Positions 16,978 through 26,815 of a stretch of DNA of 64,000 nucleotides are shown piece by piece (position 1 is the first letter of the stretch; each line of letters opens with the position of its first letter). Origin of the DNA: an uncultured Dokdonia sp. (GTDB taxonomy: Bacteria; Bacteroidota; Bacteroidia; Flavobacteriales; Flavobacteriaceae); the NCBI RefSeq assembly GCF_947492815.1, contig NZ_CANLOB010000002.1, positions 310,001 to 374,000 on the forward strand. The letters run 5' to 3'. The position numbers and the translations under genes were made by a program. The notes under the pieces were generated by a model. The model made no database searches, had not been told where the DNA came from, and saw nothing but the letters and a program-made list of their open reading frames with translations.

Positions 16978-18718
16978 GTACTTTTAGGTGTAATTCTTTA
17001 AGTTGATCTTCATCAATGGCTGCTGGAGCGTCAATCATGACGTCACGTCCACTGTTATTTTTAGGGAAGGCAATAAAATCTCGTATAGTTTCTTGACCTC
17101 CTAATATTGCTACAAGTCTATCAAGTCCAAATGCTAATCCACCATGTGGAGGTGCTCCATATTGGAAAGCATCCATTAAGAAACCAAATTGTGCTTTTGC
17201 TTCCTCAGGAGTGAATCCTAAGTAATCAAACATTAGTGCCTGTGTCTTTTTATCATGTATTCTGATAGATCCTCCACCTATTTCGTTTCCATTTAGGACA
17301 AGGTCATATGCATTTGCTTTTACAGCGCCCGGATCGGTAGCGAGTAATTCTATTTGTCCTGGTTTTGGAGAGGTGAATGGGTGGTGCATTGCGTGGTAAT
17401 GGCCAGTTTCTTCATCGAGTTCTAGTAGTGGAAAATCAATGACCCATAAAGGTGCAAATACCTTAGGGTCTCTAAGTCCTAGTCTTTCTGCTAATTCCAT
17501 ACGTAAGGCGCTTAGTTGTGCTCTTACTTTGTTGGTGTCTCCAGATAGTACGCAGATAAGATCTCCTGGTTTTGCTCCAGTTACTTCTGCCCATTTAGCA
17601 AGGTCTTCTTGATCGTAAAACTTGTCTACAGAAGATTTGTAAGAGCCATCGTCATTGCAACGAGCATATACCATACCTAATGCACCTACTTGTGGACGTT
17701 TTACCCAGTCTATAAGCTTGTCTATTTCTTTTCTGGTATGACTGTTTCCGCCAGGTACTGCAATACCTACTACAAGTTCAGCGCTATTAAAGACTTTAAA
17801 ATCTTTGTGTTGTGCAACCTCGTTTAATTCCCCAAATTCCATCCCGAAACGTATGTCTGGCTTGTCATTTCCATATAAACGCATCGCATCATCATATAAC
17901 ATTCTAGGAAATTTCTCTACATCAACACCATTTACTTCTTTGAGTAGGTGACGTGTTAGTCCTTCAAAAATATTTAAAATGTCTTCTTGCTCTACAAAAG
18001 CCATTTCGCAGTCTATTTGTGTGAACTCAGGTTGGCGATCTGCTCTTAAATCTTCATCTCTAAAACATTTTACAATCTGGAAGTATTTATCCATTCCTCC
18101 TACCATAAGGAGTTGTTTAAACGTTTGTGGTGATTGTGGTAAGGCGTAAAACTGTCCTTCATTCATACGAGAAGGTACTACAAAATCACGAGCTCCTTCT
18201 GGTGTAGATTTGATTAAGTAAGGTGTTTCTACTTCTATAAAATCTTCATTAGAAAGATACTTTCGTACTTCCATAGCTACTTTATGGCGAAAGATTAAAC
18301 TGTCTTTAACAGGGTTTCTTCGTATGTCTAAGTATCGGTACTTCATGCGTACATCTTCACCTCCATCAGTTTCATCTTCAATAGTGAAAGGAGGTGTTAG
18401 TGCTTCATTAAGAACAGTAAGCTCTGATACTAAAATCTCAATATCTCCTGTAGGGATATTAGGATTTTTAGAAGCGCGTTCAATAACAGCTCCTTTTACT
18501 TGGATGACAAACTCTCTTCCTAAGGTGCGCGCTTGTTCCATAATGTCTTTTGAAGTGCGCTCTTCATCAAAAATAAGCTGTGTGATTCCATAGCGATCAC
18601 GTAAATCTACCCAGATCATAAATCCTTTGTCTCTAGATTTTTGAACCCATCCTGATAGGGTAACTTCTGTATTAATATCGCTTGCTCTTAGGCTTCCGTT
18701 GTTGTGACTTCTGTACAT
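16970..18718 (-). CDS. aspS: Aspartyl-tRNA synthetase
   Basis: This class II synthetase has about 582 residues: an OB-fold anticodon-binding domain at the N-terminus, the catalytic core with [18 protein letters not shown] (motif 2), a bacterial GAD insertion domain, and motif 3 [15 protein letters not shown]. It charges tRNA-Asp. I place the start at the ATG at 18718 (MYRSHNNG), the usual family start; an in-frame start at 18754 would add 12 atypical residues. A -7-like element TATTTTTG on the minus strand (18844-18837) predicts a leader of about 110 bases. The downstream 87-residue membrane protein overlaps the stop. Confidence 0.95.
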   Translation of the reverse strand: MYRSHNNGSLRASDINTEVTLSGWVQKSRDKGFMIWVDLRDRYGITQLIFDEERTSKDIMEQARTLGREFVIQVKGAVIERASKNPNIPTGDIEILVSELTVLNEALTPPFTIEDETDGGEDVRMKYRYLDIRRNPVKDSLIFRHKVAMEVRKYLSNEDFIEVETPYLIKSTPEGARDFVVPSRMNEGQFYALPQSPQTFKQLLMVGGMDKYFQIVKCFRDEDLRADRQPEFTQIDCEMAFVEQEDILNIFEGLTRHLLKEVNGVDVEKFPRMLYDDAMRLYGNDKPDIRFGMEFGELNEVAQHKDFKVFNSAELVVGIAVPGGNSHTRKEIDKLIDWVKRPQVGALGMVYARCNDDGSYKSSVDKFYDQEDLAKWAEVTGAKPGDLICVLSGDTNKVRAQLSALRMELAERLGLRDPKVFAPLWVIDFPLLELDEETGHYHAMHHPFTSPKPGQIELLATDPGAVKANAYDLVLNGNEIGGGSIRIHDKKTQALMFDYLGFTPEEAKAQFGFLMDAFQYGAPPHGGLAFGLDRLVAILGGQETIRDFIAFPKNNSGRDVMIDAPAAIDEDQLKELHLKVHA

Positions 18719-18836
18719 GTATTTGGTACTTTTTACTCGATTGTCGAGATTCAAATGTTTCGAGGTTTATTTCGAAATCAAAAAATTAGTTTTAGCAAAC
18801 GCCTTACGGGATATCCCAGAGGTTTTTGCTTGGTTG

Positions 18837-18894
18837 CAAAAATAGGAAGATATCCTGTGTTACCAGCTATCTCCTGTTATTTTTTGGTAACTGT
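18837..18894 (-). promoter_or_regulatory. Putative aspS promoter element and upstream inverted repeat
   Basis: CAAAAATA at 18837-18844 is TATTTTTG on the minus strand, fitting the TAnnTTTG -7 consensus. Upstream of it lies an inverted repeat GTTACC ... GGTAAC (about 18859-18894). No T-box features are expected in this phylum and none were seen. Confidence 0.35.
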
Positions 18895-18895
18895 G

Positions 18896-18964
18896 TATGC
18901 GCTTTAACGCTACGCTCTCCCTTTTGGTCGTGAATCTCGCAAGCTCGATTTCGCGAAAGCGTAT
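18896..18964. repeat. Composite dispersed repeat, copy 2
   Basis: A full-length copy: it begins TATGCGCTTTAACGCTACG, has the shared interior GGTCGTGAATCTCGCAAGC and ends GATTTCGCGAAAGCGTA. It lies between aspS and hemD, upstream of aspS and next to the hemD terminator. Confidence 0.85.
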
Positions 18965-18998
18965 AAAAAAACCCACAACATATAATCTTGTGGGTTTA
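18965..18998 (-). terminator. Intrinsic terminator of hemD
   Basis: The stem AAACCCACAA / TTGTGGGTTT (about 18968-18997) is followed on the minus strand by a run of seven T. It lies 18 bases past the hemD stop. Confidence 0.85.
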
Positions 18999-19015
18999 TT
19001 ATGGGTAAAAAAAGG

Positions 19016-19762
19016 TTATTTCTTATTAACCTCTTTAATGTATTTTTCTAAAGCCATTGTCATAGACGGAGTCTGTGGTGTAGGTGCTTGAATATTAATT
19101 TTAAGACCTGCTTTCTCGGCTGCTTTTATCGTTGTGTTTCCAAAAACGGCGATACGTGTATCGTTTTGCTTAAAATTTGGGAAATTATGAAGCAATGATT
19201 CTATGCCGCTAGGACTAAAGAATACAAGGATATCATAAAATACATTTTCTAAGTTAGATAAATCGCTTACGACTGTTTTGTAAAATATAGATTGTTTCCA
19301 GTTTACACCTAATTCATCCAATGTTTGTGGGACGATAGCTTTTAATTTATCTGAAGAAGGTAATAAGAACTTTTCAGTTTTATGTTTCTTGATAAGTGGT
19401 GTCATTTCTACAAATGTGCGTTTCCCTACATAGATTTTACGCTTACGGTATACGACATATTTTTGCAAATAAAAGGCTACAGCTTCACTTTGGCAGAAAT
19501 ACTTCATAGTATCTGGCACTTTAAAACGCATTTCTTCTGCGATTCTAAAGAAATGATCTACAGCATTACGACTTGTTAGGATAATGGCAGTGTAGTCATT
19601 TAGATCTACTTTTTGTAACCGAACCTCTTTGCTAGAGACTCCTTCCACATGAATAAATGGAATGAAATCTATCTTTACGCGTTGTCTTTGTTCTAGTTCA
19701 AAGTACGGCGAGTTTTCAACCTTTGGCTTAGGTTGTGAGACTAAAATAGTTTTCACTTTCAT
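19016..19762 (-). CDS. hemD: Uroporphyrinogen-III synthase
   Basis: This 248-residue protein has the two-lobed HemD pattern: an N-terminal lobe with the block DYTAIILTSRNAVDHFF, and a C-terminal lobe with DILVFFSPSGIESLL and RIAVFGNTTIKAAEKAGL. HemD cyclises hydroxymethylbilane with inversion of ring D in heme synthesis. Sequence conservation in this family is low, but the SRNAV and FxSPSG landmarks are good. It follows the DUF4271 gene by about 29 bp on the same strand, an arrangement I recall as common in Flavobacteriaceae. It ends at a strong terminator. Confidence 0.9.
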   Translation of the reverse strand: MKVKTILVSQPKPKVENSPYFELEQRQRVKIDFIPFIHVEGVSSKEVRLQKVDLNDYTAIILTSRNAVDHFFRIAEEMRFKVPDTMKYFCQSEAVAFYLQKYVVYRKRKIYVGKRTFVEMTPLIKKHKTEKFLLPSSDKLKAIVPQTLDELGVNWKQSIFYKTVVSDLSNLENVFYDILVFFSPSGIESLLHNFPNFKQNDTRIAVFGNTTIKAAEKAGLKINIQAPTPQTPSMTMALEKYIKEVNKK

Positions 19763-19791
19763 AGATGCTCTTTTTCTAAAACCCTATCTAT

Positions 19792-20442
19792 TTATGTAGC
19801 TATATGATACAAAATATAGTAGGGTGCTATTTCGAGAGTGCAAAAATACAAAATAAAATAAGACGGAAGCGAAAGAATTTGATCTTGATATTTACTTATT
19901 GTTATAGCGAGTGAAATGAAGTATAATCCAATAATTGACCATAGACTTACTTGTAGGAGTTGAACGGTAACAAAATCACTATAAACTACATAAAAGCAAA
20001 GGGCTAAGACAAGAATACTTAACATATTTTTAAAATGTAGCCTCCTGCTTATATAGAGCTGCATGACCCCTTGAATATTTAATAAATATCCAATTATTTT
20101 ATCGATAAGGGTCTTTATTACCTCGAAAGTTAAATATCCAATAAGTATTTTGAGGTATAAATCAGGTAATTGTGTGTATTCTTTTCCTAAGGATATGGCA
20201 TACCATAAAAAGAGAAATAAAGATAGTATGGTGATTTGATGTATGGATAAAAGTATTGTAAAAGGGTGGAATGATTTTTTTTCTTTTGCTCTAGAAGCAT
20301 ATTTGTCTGAACCTAGAAATGGGAGGAGTCCTTGAAATTGTTGTGCATAAAAAAATTTCCCTATAACGAGTGCTAAAAAAGAGAGTACTAAAAGTAGTGT
20401 AATCCAGTCTTTATTAATGATTGTCTTTAAGGTGGTTTCCAA
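19792..20442 (-). CDS. DUF4271 family integral membrane protein
   Basis: This 216-residue protein has about six hydrophobic segments and the motif FFYAQQFQGLLPFLGSDKY after the first one, which I associate with DUF4271 proteins of Bacteroidota. Its function is unknown. It is the first gene of a two-gene unit with hemD, 29 bp apart, so a link to heme synthesis or porphyrin handling is plausible from context only. It is divergent from the mannosyltransferase gene with a 108-bp gap. Confidence 0.75.
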   Translation of the reverse strand: METTLKTIINKDWITLLLVLSFLALVIGKFFYAQQFQGLLPFLGSDKYASRAKEKKSFHPFTILLSIHQITILSLFLFLWYAISLGKEYTQLPDLYLKILIGYLTFEVIKTLIDKIIGYLLNIQGVMQLYISRRLHFKNMLSILVLALCFYVVYSDFVTVQLLQVSLWSIIGLYFISLAITISKYQDQILSLPSYFILYFCTLEIAPYYILYHIAT

Positions 20443-20526
20443 TAGTATAGTTTAAGATGCGTTAAAAATACCATAAAATACCTGTAAAAGCCACCAACTT
20501 CATATTTTCTACACCTAGAAAATAAG

Positions 20527-20534
20527 TACATTTG
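20527..20534 (+). promoter_or_regulatory. -7 element for the mannosyltransferase operon
   Basis: TACATTTG followed by C fits the TAnnTTTG consensus and lies 16 bases before the ATG at 20551. No clear TTTG -33 box was found. Confidence 0.4.
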
Positions 20535-20550
20535 CCGAAAGCAATAGTTC

Positions 20551-21279
20551 ATGGCAAACGCTTTAGTAGTTATACCTACATATAATGAAATTGAAAATAT
20601 AGAACGACTCGTGCGTAATATCTTTGCATTGCAACGTGCTTTTGATATTCTAGTTGTAGATGATGGGTCACCAGATGGCACTGCTAGTAAGATAAAAGAC
20701 TTGCAGCTGGATTATAAAGACCGGTTGTTTATTTTAGAACGAGAAAAGAAACTTGGATTAGGCACAGCGTATATTGCAGGGTTTAAATGGGCATTGACTA
20801 GGGAATATGATTATATTTTTGAAATGGATGCTGATTTTTCGCATAATCCAAATGATCTCATTCGATTGTATAATGCGTGTGCAAAAAATCAAGCAGATGT
20901 CGCTATAGGGTCTCGTTATGTAACTGGGGTGAATGTTGTAAATTGGCCTATGGGTAGGGTGTTGCTTTCTTGGGGAGCTTCAAAATATGTTCGTTTAATA
21001 ACGGGCATGGATATACATGATACAACAGCAGGTTTTATTTGTTATAGAAAAGAAGTACTTAAAGCCATAAACCTAGATAAAATTCGTTTTGTAGGATATG
21101 CATTTCAAATAGAAATGAAATATAAAGCGTATATTAAAAAGTTTACTATTGCAGAGATACCGGTTGTTTTTACAGATCGGACAAAAGGACAAAGTAAAAT
21201 GAGCAAAGGAATTATTTCAGAAGCTGTTTTTGGAGTAATACGATTACGATTAAACCATCTTTTTAAGGGGAAAAACTGA
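20551..21279 (+). CDS. Polyprenol monophosphomannose synthase (GT2)
   Basis: This 242-residue GT-A glycosyltransferase has VIPTYNEIENIERLV at the start, VVDDGSPDGT, the DxD-type metal site MDADFSHNP, and the family block DTTAGFICYRKEVL ... QIEMKYKAY. It matches bacterial Dpm1-like enzymes that transfer mannose (or a related sugar) from GDP-mannose to a polyprenyl phosphate on the inner face of the inner membrane. No membrane helix is obvious, as in the soluble type. It starts a tight operon with dihydroorotase (1-bp gap) and the DUF4296 lipoprotein. Confidence 0.85.
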   Translation: MANALVVIPTYNEIENIERLVRNIFALQRAFDILVVDDGSPDGTASKIKDLQLDYKDRLFILEREKKLGLGTAYIAGFKWALTREYDYIFEMDADFSHNPNDLIRLYNACAKNQADVAIGSRYVTGVNVVNWPMGRVLLSWGASKYVRLITGMDIHDTTAGFICYRKEVLKAINLDKIRFVGYAFQIEMKYKAYIKKFTIAEIPVVFTDRTKGQSKMSKGIISEAVFGVIRLRLNHLFKGKN

Positions 21280-21280
21280 T

Positions 21281-22621
21281 ATGGAAAAAATATTAATAAA
21301 AGATGTACACATAGTAAATGAAGGTACTATTACACATGGGGATATCCTTGTGCATCATGGAATTATTCAGGAAATAGGAGAGAGTATAAGTGCAAAATCT
21401 TCAGATGTACATGTTTTTGATGCCGAAGGAAAATATTTATTACCAGGCATTATAGATGATCAGGTGCACTTTAGGGAGCCAGGTCTTACGCATAAGGCAG
21501 ATATTAAAAGTGAATCTAGAGCAGCAGTTGCAGGAGGGATTACTTCTTTTATGGAAATGCCTAATACAAGCCCGCAAACCACTACGATTGAAAAGTTAGA
21601 AGAGAAATTTGCAATTGCTAAAGAGAATGCTCATGCAAATTATTCTTTTATGTTTGGGGGAACTAATGATAATTTGGAGGAGATTCTTAAAGTCGATAAG
21701 AAAAATGTTGCAGGACTTAAATTATTTTTAGGAAGTTCTACCGGAAACATGCTTGTAGATAATGAAGAGGTGTTAGAAAAAATATTTTCTTCTACAGACT
21801 TGAGGATTTCGGTACATTGTGAAGATGAAGGGACTATCAAAGATAATCTGGCGATTTATACAGAACGTTACGGAGATGATATTCCTATTCATTTGCACCC
21901 AATTATTCGTAGTGAAGACGCGTGTTATATTTCTTCTTCTAAAGCTATAGAACTTGCAAAAAAGACAGGAGCCAATTTACATGTGTTCCATCTTTCTACG
22001 GCTAAAGAAACACATCTCTTTGATAATACAATTCCATTAGAAAAAAAGAAGGTTACTTCTGAAGTGTGTATTCATCATTTGTGGTTTTCAGACCAAGATT
22101 ATGAAGATAAAGGGACGCATATTAAATGGAACCCTGCTGTAAAAACAGCAGCTGATAGGGATGAGCTTTTTAAAGCGCTATTAGATGATAGAATAGATGT
22201 GATCGCAACAGATCATGCGCCTCATACATTGGAGGAAAAAGATCAAGTATATACAAAAGCACCTAGTGGAGGACCTTTGGTACAGCATGCATTACCTGCG
22301 ATGTTAGAGTTTTATCATCAGGGACGTATTACTTTAGAAAAAATTGTCGAAAAGATGTGTCATAACCCTGCTATTTTATTTCAAGTAGAAAAACGAGGAT
22401 ATATAAGAGAAGGGTATAAGGCAGATTTAGTGCTTGTAGATTTGAATGCACCTTGGACAGTACAAAAGGAAAATATCTTATATAAATGTGGTTGGTCTCC
22501 TTTTGAAGGAACAACTTTTAAATCACGTATTACACATACTTTTGTAAATGGTAGATTGGCATATAAGAATTTTAAAGTGTATGAAGATACTTTTGGAGAG
22601 CGATTAACTTTTGATAGATAA
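21281..22621 (+). CDS. pyrC: Dihydroorotase (Bacteroidota type, altered zinc motif)
   Basis: This 446-residue amidohydrolase shows the dihydroorotase block HFREPGLTHKADI (His63 onward), GLKLFLGSSTGNM with the expected carbamylated lysine, and TDHAPHT near residue 308. Dihydroorotase cyclises carbamoyl-aspartate in pyrimidine synthesis. In most family members the N-terminal zinc motif is HxH; here it is Gln61-Val-His63, a substitution I recall as shared by Bacteroidota enzymes. The gene sits one base after the mannosyltransferase stop and overlaps the next start (TAATG), so the three genes form one operon. Confidence 0.9.
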   Translation: MEKILIKDVHIVNEGTITHGDILVHHGIIQEIGESISAKSSDVHVFDAEGKYLLPGIIDDQVHFREPGLTHKADIKSESRAAVAGGITSFMEMPNTSPQTTTIEKLEEKFAIAKENAHANYSFMFGGTNDNLEEILKVDKKNVAGLKLFLGSSTGNMLVDNEEVLEKIFSSTDLRISVHCEDEGTIKDNLAIYTERYGDDIPIHLHPIIRSEDACYISSSKAIELAKKTGANLHVFHLSTAKETHLFDNTIPLEKKKVTSEVCIHHLWFSDQDYEDKGTHIKWNPAVKTAADRDELFKALLDDRIDVIATDHAPHTLEEKDQVYTKAPSGGPLVQHALPAMLEFYHQGRITLEKIVEKMCHNPAILFQVEKRGYIREGYKADLVLVDLNAPWTVQKENILYKCGWSPFEGTTFKSRITHTFVNGRLAYKNFKVYEDTFGERLTFDR

Positions 22622-23130
22622 TGAGATCATTTGCATACATACTTTTTGGGTTGTTTGTCATAGGCTGTCAGGATATCCCACCTGTAGAAAAGCCAACAAA
22701 CCTTATAGAGAGGTCTAAAATGGAAGCCATTATTTATGAGATATCTGTCATGAATGGAGCGAGGAGTTATGATATGAAAAGCTTGAGCAAGTATGATGTA
22801 AATCCTGAAACGTATATTTTTGAAAAGTTTGATATCGATAGTTTGCAATATGCAAATAGTGTTTCTTACTACGCTTCAGATATCGAATTATATAAAGAAA
22901 TGTATGAATCTATTCAGAAACGAGTAGATGTAGAATTTTCTAATTATGACTCTCTAGCAAAAATAGAAAAGAAGGTGAAGGACTCTTTACGTACGTTACG
23001 AGCAAAAGAAATACAACGAGAAAAAGATAGCATTAAAAGAGCAGATAGTATTGCAGGTAAAAAAGAAAAACCTCGTACTTCCCGTAATCCTGTTAGAGTA
23101 TCTAAAGAAATTCTTATAGATTCTTTGTAG
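22621..23130 (+). CDS. DUF4296 lipoprotein
   Basis: This 169-residue lipoprotein has a lipobox ending VIGC with Cys16. The N-terminal half (RSKMEAIIYEISVMNGA ... YIFEKFDIDSLQYANSVSYYASDIELYKEMYE) fits DUF4296, and the C-terminal half is highly charged and probably helical. The function is unknown. Its ATG overlaps the dihydroorotase stop by one base. The 3' end overlaps the convergent epimerase gene by 17 bases. Confidence 0.8.
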   Translation: MRSFAYILFGLFVIGCQDIPPVEKPTNLIERSKMEAIIYEISVMNGARSYDMKSLSKYDVNPETYIFEKFDIDSLQYANSVSYYASDIELYKEMYESIQKRVDVEFSNYDSLAKIEKKVKDSLRTLRAKEIQREKDSIKRADSIAGKKEKPRTSRNPVRVSKEILIDSL

Positions 23131-24115
23131 TGGCTATGTGATGTTGTATTCTTTTTAATGTCTCATCTATAGGGGTGGGAATGTATGATAATTGTTGTTT
23201 TGCTTTTTCTGAGCTAAAGACTTTAGTGTCTTGAATAGAGGCAGCACTGATGCGGGTGATTTTTCGCTTACGAGTAAATAATCCTATAAAACGATCCCCT
23301 AGAATAAGTATAGTAAGAATGCCATTGGAAAGTGGTTTTTTAGGAGGTCTTTTAGAAAACTGTTGTGCCATGCGATGTAAGATATCTTTGTAAGAAGTGT
23401 TTTCTCCTACCAGAATATAACGTTCTTTTGTTATGGTGCTGTTAAGGCCTTTTATCATAAGCGTTACAACATCTTTTACATCTATGAAACCATTGCTTCC
23501 TTTTGAATAAAACTTTTTTTCTTTTAGTGCATAGTTGCATAATACACCACTGCCTTTTGTATAATCTCCTTCCCCTAAAATGATGACAGGATTAAAGATA
23601 ATGGCCTTTAATCCCTCTTGTGTGCCTCGCCAAACCTCCATCTCGGCGCCATATTTTGAAATGCCATATACAGAGTTGGCTTCATTAGGATCCCAGATAT
23701 TTTCTTCATTAATAGGATTGTTTGGTAACTTGCTCAATGCAGCAATAGAACTTAAGTAGCATAATTTTTCTATTTGATTTGCTATGCATAAATTCACAAC
23801 ATTAGCAGTTCCTTCAACATTTGTTTTTAGTAGTTTTTGAAAATCATAAGGATCAAATGAGATGAGTGCTGCACAGTGATATACATATGTGATATCTTTA
23901 AATGCCAGTTCTAAGGAAGGTATGTCTGTGATGTCTGCTTGTATCCAATCTATGGGTTTAAATTGTTTTTCCGCTTTCGCGAAAGCAAAAAAAGCTTCGA
24001 CTTCTTTTACTTTTTCCAAAGATCTGAACGTCGCGCGCACAGGTTTGTTTTCTTGCGTAAGGGCAAGTAATAAATGCATTCCAACGAGTCCTGTGCCTCC
24101 AGTAACTAAAATCAT
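23114..24115 (-). CDS. NAD-dependent epimerase/dehydratase (extended SDR)
   Basis: This 333-residue Rossmann protein has TGGTGLVGMHL at residues 5-15, the acidic-to-DIT block WIQADITD, and the catalytic YGISK (Tyr-x3-Lys), as in extended short-chain dehydrogenases. Such proteins oxidise, reduce or epimerise sugar nucleotides or similar substrates; the substrate is not predictable here. The segment FFAFAKAEKQ near residue 45 contains the dispersed palindrome read as AFAKA, in a surface-type stretch between beta2 and beta3. The 3' end overlaps the convergent DUF4296 gene by 17 bases. Confidence 0.85.
   Translation of the reverse strand: MILVTGGTGLVGMHLLLALTQENKPVRATFRSLEKVKEVEAFFAFAKAEKQFKPIDWIQADITDIPSLELAFKDITYVYHCAALISFDPYDFQKLLKTNVEGTANVVNLCIANQIEKLCYLSSIAALSKLPNNPINEENIWDPNEANSVYGISKYGAEMEVWRGTQEGLKAIIFNPVIILGEGDYTKGSGVLCNYALKEKKFYSKGSNGFIDVKDVVTLMIKGLNSTITKERYILVGENTSYKDILHRMAQQFSKRPPKKPLSNGILTILILGDRFIGLFTRKRKITRISAASIQDTKVFSSEKAKQQLSYIPTPIDETLKRIQHHIATTKNL
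23973..23986. repeat. Dispersed palindrome core inside the SDR gene
   Basis: GCTTTCGCGAAAGC is read on the minus strand as AFAKA near residue 45. Confidence 0.85.
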
Positions 24116-24170
24116 GAGTATAAATATAATCTACTCTGTCCAAGTACCCCAATAACGCCACTTTAATTTT

Positions 24171-24178
24171 TATATTTG
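24171..24178 (+). promoter_or_regulatory. -7 element of tyrS
   Basis: TATATTTG followed by CA fits the TAnnTTTG consensus and lies 21 bases before the ATG at 24200. It overlaps an alternative in-frame TTG at 24176, which argues against that upstream start. Confidence 0.5.
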
Positions 24179-24199
24179 CATCTTCAAAAAGAAATTTCA

Positions 24200-25495
24200 A
24201 TGAGTAAAAATTTTGTTCAAGAATTGCAATGGAGAGGTATGGTGCATGATGCGATGCCTAATACAGAAGAACACCTTATGGAAGCAATGCGAAGTGCTTA
24301 TGTAGGGTTTGATCCAACAGCAGATTCTTTGCATATAGGAAATTTAGTTCCCATAATGTTACTTGCGCATTTTCAAAGAGCAGGACACAGACCTGTAGCC
24401 CTTGTAGGTGGTGCTACTGGTATGATTGGGGATCCTTCAGGAAAATCTTCAGAGCGTAATTTGTTAGATGAGAAAACACTTCGTCATAATCAAGAATGTG
24501 TACGTGCGCAATTGTCGCAGTTTTTAGATTTTACATCAGGTGCAGAAAATGAAGCGGTCATGGTTAATAATTATGACTGGATGAAAGAATTTTCATTTTT
24601 AGATTTTATCCGTGATGTTGGAAAGCATATTACGGTTAATTATATGATGGCAAAAGATTCTGTAAAGAATCGTTTATCAGGAGAATCAGCCGATGGAATG
24701 TCTTTTACGGAGTTTACATATCAGCTAGTACAAGGGTATGATTTCTTGCATTTGTATCAAAATAATGATTGCTCACTTCAAATGGGAGGAAGTGATCAAT
24801 GGGGTAATATAACCACAGGAACAGAATTAATACGTCGTATAGGTGGAGGAAAAGGGTATGCGCTTACGTGTCCTTTGATTACAAAATCTGATGGAAGTAA
24901 ATTTGGTAAAAGTGAAGGAGGGAATGTATGGCTAGACGCAAAACGTACTTCTCCGTATAAGTTTTATCAATATTGGTTAAATACAAGTGATGAAGATGCT
25001 GAAAAGTATATCAAGATTTTTACATTTTTAAACCAGGAAGAGATTGAGGCGCTTATTGAAGTGCATAAAGAAGCGCCACACCAACGTGCACTTCAGAAAA
25101 AATTAGCAGAGGAAGTAACGGTTACAGTACATAGTGAAGAAGCTTTAGAAAATGCAGTAAAAGCATCTAATATTCTTTTTGGAAAATCTACGGGAGATGA
25201 TTTAAAAGCATTAGATGAAGCTACGTTTTTAGATGTTTTTGATGGAGTTCCTCAAGCTGAGGTTGCTACCTCAGAAATTGCTGATGGTCTTGATATGATT
25301 GGGGCACTTGCAGAAAAGACAGGATTTTTAAATTCAAACGGAGAGGCAAGACGTGCGCTTAAGGAAAATTCAGTATCTGTAAATAAAGAAAAAGTTACTG
25401 AAGATTTTAAAATTACAAAAGAGCATTTGATTAATAATCGTTTTGTTTTGTTGCAAAGAGGAAAGAGAAATAAATTCCTGATAAAAGTTGTTTAA
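24200..25495 (+). CDS. tyrS: Tyrosyl-tRNA synthetase
   Basis: This 431-residue class I synthetase has the HIGH-like LHIGNL and KMSKS-like KFGKS in [12 protein letters not shown], plus the tyrosine-binding block [13 protein letters not shown] ... [13 protein letters not shown]-terminal S4 RNA-binding domain ([12 protein letters not shown] ... FVLLQRGKR) completes it. It charges tRNA-Tyr. I chose the ATG at 24200 ([13 protein letters not shown]) because the upstream TTG lies inside the likely -7 box. It is transcribed alone. Confidence 0.95.
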   Translation: MSKNFVQELQWRGMVHDAMPNTEEHLMEAMRSAYVGFDPTADSLHIGNLVPIMLLAHFQRAGHRPVALVGGATGMIGDPSGKSSERNLLDEKTLRHNQECVRAQLSQFLDFTSGAENEAVMVNNYDWMKEFSFLDFIRDVGKHITVNYMMAKDSVKNRLSGESADGMSFTEFTYQLVQGYDFLHLYQNNDCSLQMGGSDQWGNITTGTELIRRIGGGKGYALTCPLITKSDGSKFGKSEGGNVWLDAKRTSPYKFYQYWLNTSDEDAEKYIKIFTFLNQEEIEALIEVHKEAPHQRALQKKLAEEVTVTVHSEEALENAVKASNILFGKSTGDDLKALDEATFLDVFDGVPQAEVATSEIADGLDMIGALAEKTGFLNSNGEARRALKENSVSVNKEKVTEDFKITKEHLINNRFVLLQRGKRNKFLIKVV

Positions 25496-25517
25496 AACAA
25501 TATTTTATATGAAAAGC

Positions 25518-25557
25518 GAACAGCCCATTAGATTTTAAACTGATGGGCTGTTCTGGT
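25518..25557. terminator. Hairpin downstream of tyrS
   Basis: An 11-bp stem GAACAGCCCAT (25518-25528) / ATGGGCTGTTC (25543-25553) with a 14-base loop lies between the convergent tyrS and YHS genes. The T runs are short, so termination may be partial. Confidence 0.6.
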
Positions 25558-25573
25558 TTGCAGGGGTGAAAAA

Positions 25574-26026
25574 CTAACTTTTGTATTTTACGTTTTCCCA
25601 GTTTCTATCTGCTTTGGGCTTTAATGTAGATGGTCCTTCTTTTTTCCAACTTTTTAAGGTGTTTTTTCCCCAAGAGTTATAGAACATATATAATTTTCCA
25701 TCTCTTATTTCGAAGGTTTCTGGATCTGCATCTACTTTCTTTCCGTTCGTAGCTAGTGCATATGCACAATACCCACCATATTGAGGAACATATTTATCAG
25801 GATTTGCTTTAAAGGTGTCTAAGTTGGCTTGTGAAGTAAATTTATATTTTGCGCCGTCATGGGTGGTTACATAGCTTTTGCTTCCTTCTACAGTTTTGTT
25901 GTTAAAATATTCAGTAACATCATATCCTTCGGCAATATATCCACTGTCTAAGTAATAGTCAATTTGCTGTGCTTGTGAAGATAAACTGATGAGTATTGTT
26001 GTTATTAGTATGGTTAATTTTTTCAT
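25574..26026 (-). CDS. Exported YHS-domain protein, paralogue A
   Basis: This 150-residue protein has a signal peptide (MKKLTILITTILISLSSQAQ) and a YHS-type domain: GYDVTEYFNNKTVEGSK, a KFTSQANLDTFKANPDKYVPQYGGYCAYA core, then EIRDGKLYMFYNSWGKNT. YHS domains are small metal-associated modules found in metal transporters and heavy-metal proteins; exported single-domain versions are common in Bacteroidota and lack an assigned role. I prefer the ATG at 26026, since the 27 residues before it do not resemble a signal sequence. A close paralogue lies 333 bp upstream on the same strand. Confidence 0.85.
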   Translation of the reverse strand: MKKLTILITTILISLSSQAQQIDYYLDSGYIAEGYDVTEYFNNKTVEGSKSYVTTHDGAKYKFTSQANLDTFKANPDKYVPQYGGYCAYALATNGKKVDADPETFEIRDGKLYMFYNSWGKNTLKSWKKEGPSTLKPKADRNWENVKYKS

Positions 26027-26289
26027 CTTAGTGCTTTTATAGTGTTGATTATTAATTTTATAAGCACTAGGTCGAGATAAAAATAGATACTTACATATAA
26101 ATGTCAATTTTTCTAAAAAATATTTTTTTTGACAAAATTAAAATCATTTAAATTGAGTTGTATACTTACTTAGGTATCTAAATAATTATAAGTTAGATCC
26201 TTTTTTGAAACTTGATTTGGAATTCGGTTTTTGACAACGATGTAAAATTGAATAGAATTCAATATGTTATAAAGTAAAGTGTGTGCATG

Positions 26290-26362
26290 TAAAAACCCTA
26301 GTGGCAAGATGCGCTACTAGGGTTTTCTAACTAACTAACCAATCAATTATGAATATCTTCTA
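26290..26362 (-). terminator. Terminator of YHS paralogue B, duplicated at 26969
   Basis: The hairpin AAAACCCTAGT (26292-26302) / ACTAGGGTTTT (26316-26326) is followed by CTAACTAACTAACCAATCAA. The whole block from about 26291 to the stop codon at 26360-26362 recurs at 26968-27039 with two mismatches. On the minus strand a T run follows the stem. Confidence 0.8.
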
Positions 26363-26815
26363 TTTATTATGTTTTACTTTACTCCAAGCAGCATCTGCTT
26401 GCCCTCTTAATTTTTCTGGACCTTCTTCTTGCCACTTTTCTAGTGTATTTACTCCCCAAGAATTATAAAAGAGGTACAATTTGCCGTCTCTTATTTCAAA
26501 TGTTTTTGGATCAACACTTATTTTTTTTCCTTTGTCGGCTACTGCATATGCACAATATCCACCATATTGAGGAACATATTTGCTGGGATTTGCCTTGAAC
26601 TTATCAAGATTTGCCTGACTTACAAACTTGAATTTGACTCCGTCATATTCTGTTGTAAATTTTTTATCGCCTTCTACTGCTTTATTATTAAAGTATTCAG
26701 TGACGTCGTATCCTTCTGCAACGTATCCTTTTTTAAGGTAATAGTCTGTTTGTTGTGCTTGAATTGAAACTCCAACAAGTAGTAATCCTATTAATATGAT
26801 GAATGATTTTTTCAT
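26360..26815 (-). CDS. Exported YHS-domain protein, paralogue B
   Basis: This 151-residue protein has a signal peptide (MKKSFIILIGLLLVGVSIQAQ). It is clearly homologous to paralogue A along its whole length: YYLKKGYVAEGYDVTEYF, KFVSQANLDKFKANPSKYVP, YGGYCAYAVADKGKK and EIRDGKLYLFYNSWG. The two arose by tandem duplication. Its function is unknown; a periplasmic metal-binding role is a guess from the YHS family. A terminator follows directly, so the two paralogues are transcribed separately. Confidence 0.85.
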   Translation of the reverse strand: MKKSFIILIGLLLVGVSIQAQQTDYYLKKGYVAEGYDVTEYFNNKAVEGDKKFTTEYDGVKFKFVSQANLDKFKANPSKYVPQYGGYCAYAVADKGKKISVDPKTFEIRDGKLYLFYNSWGVNTLEKWQEEGPEKLRGQADAAWSKVKHNK

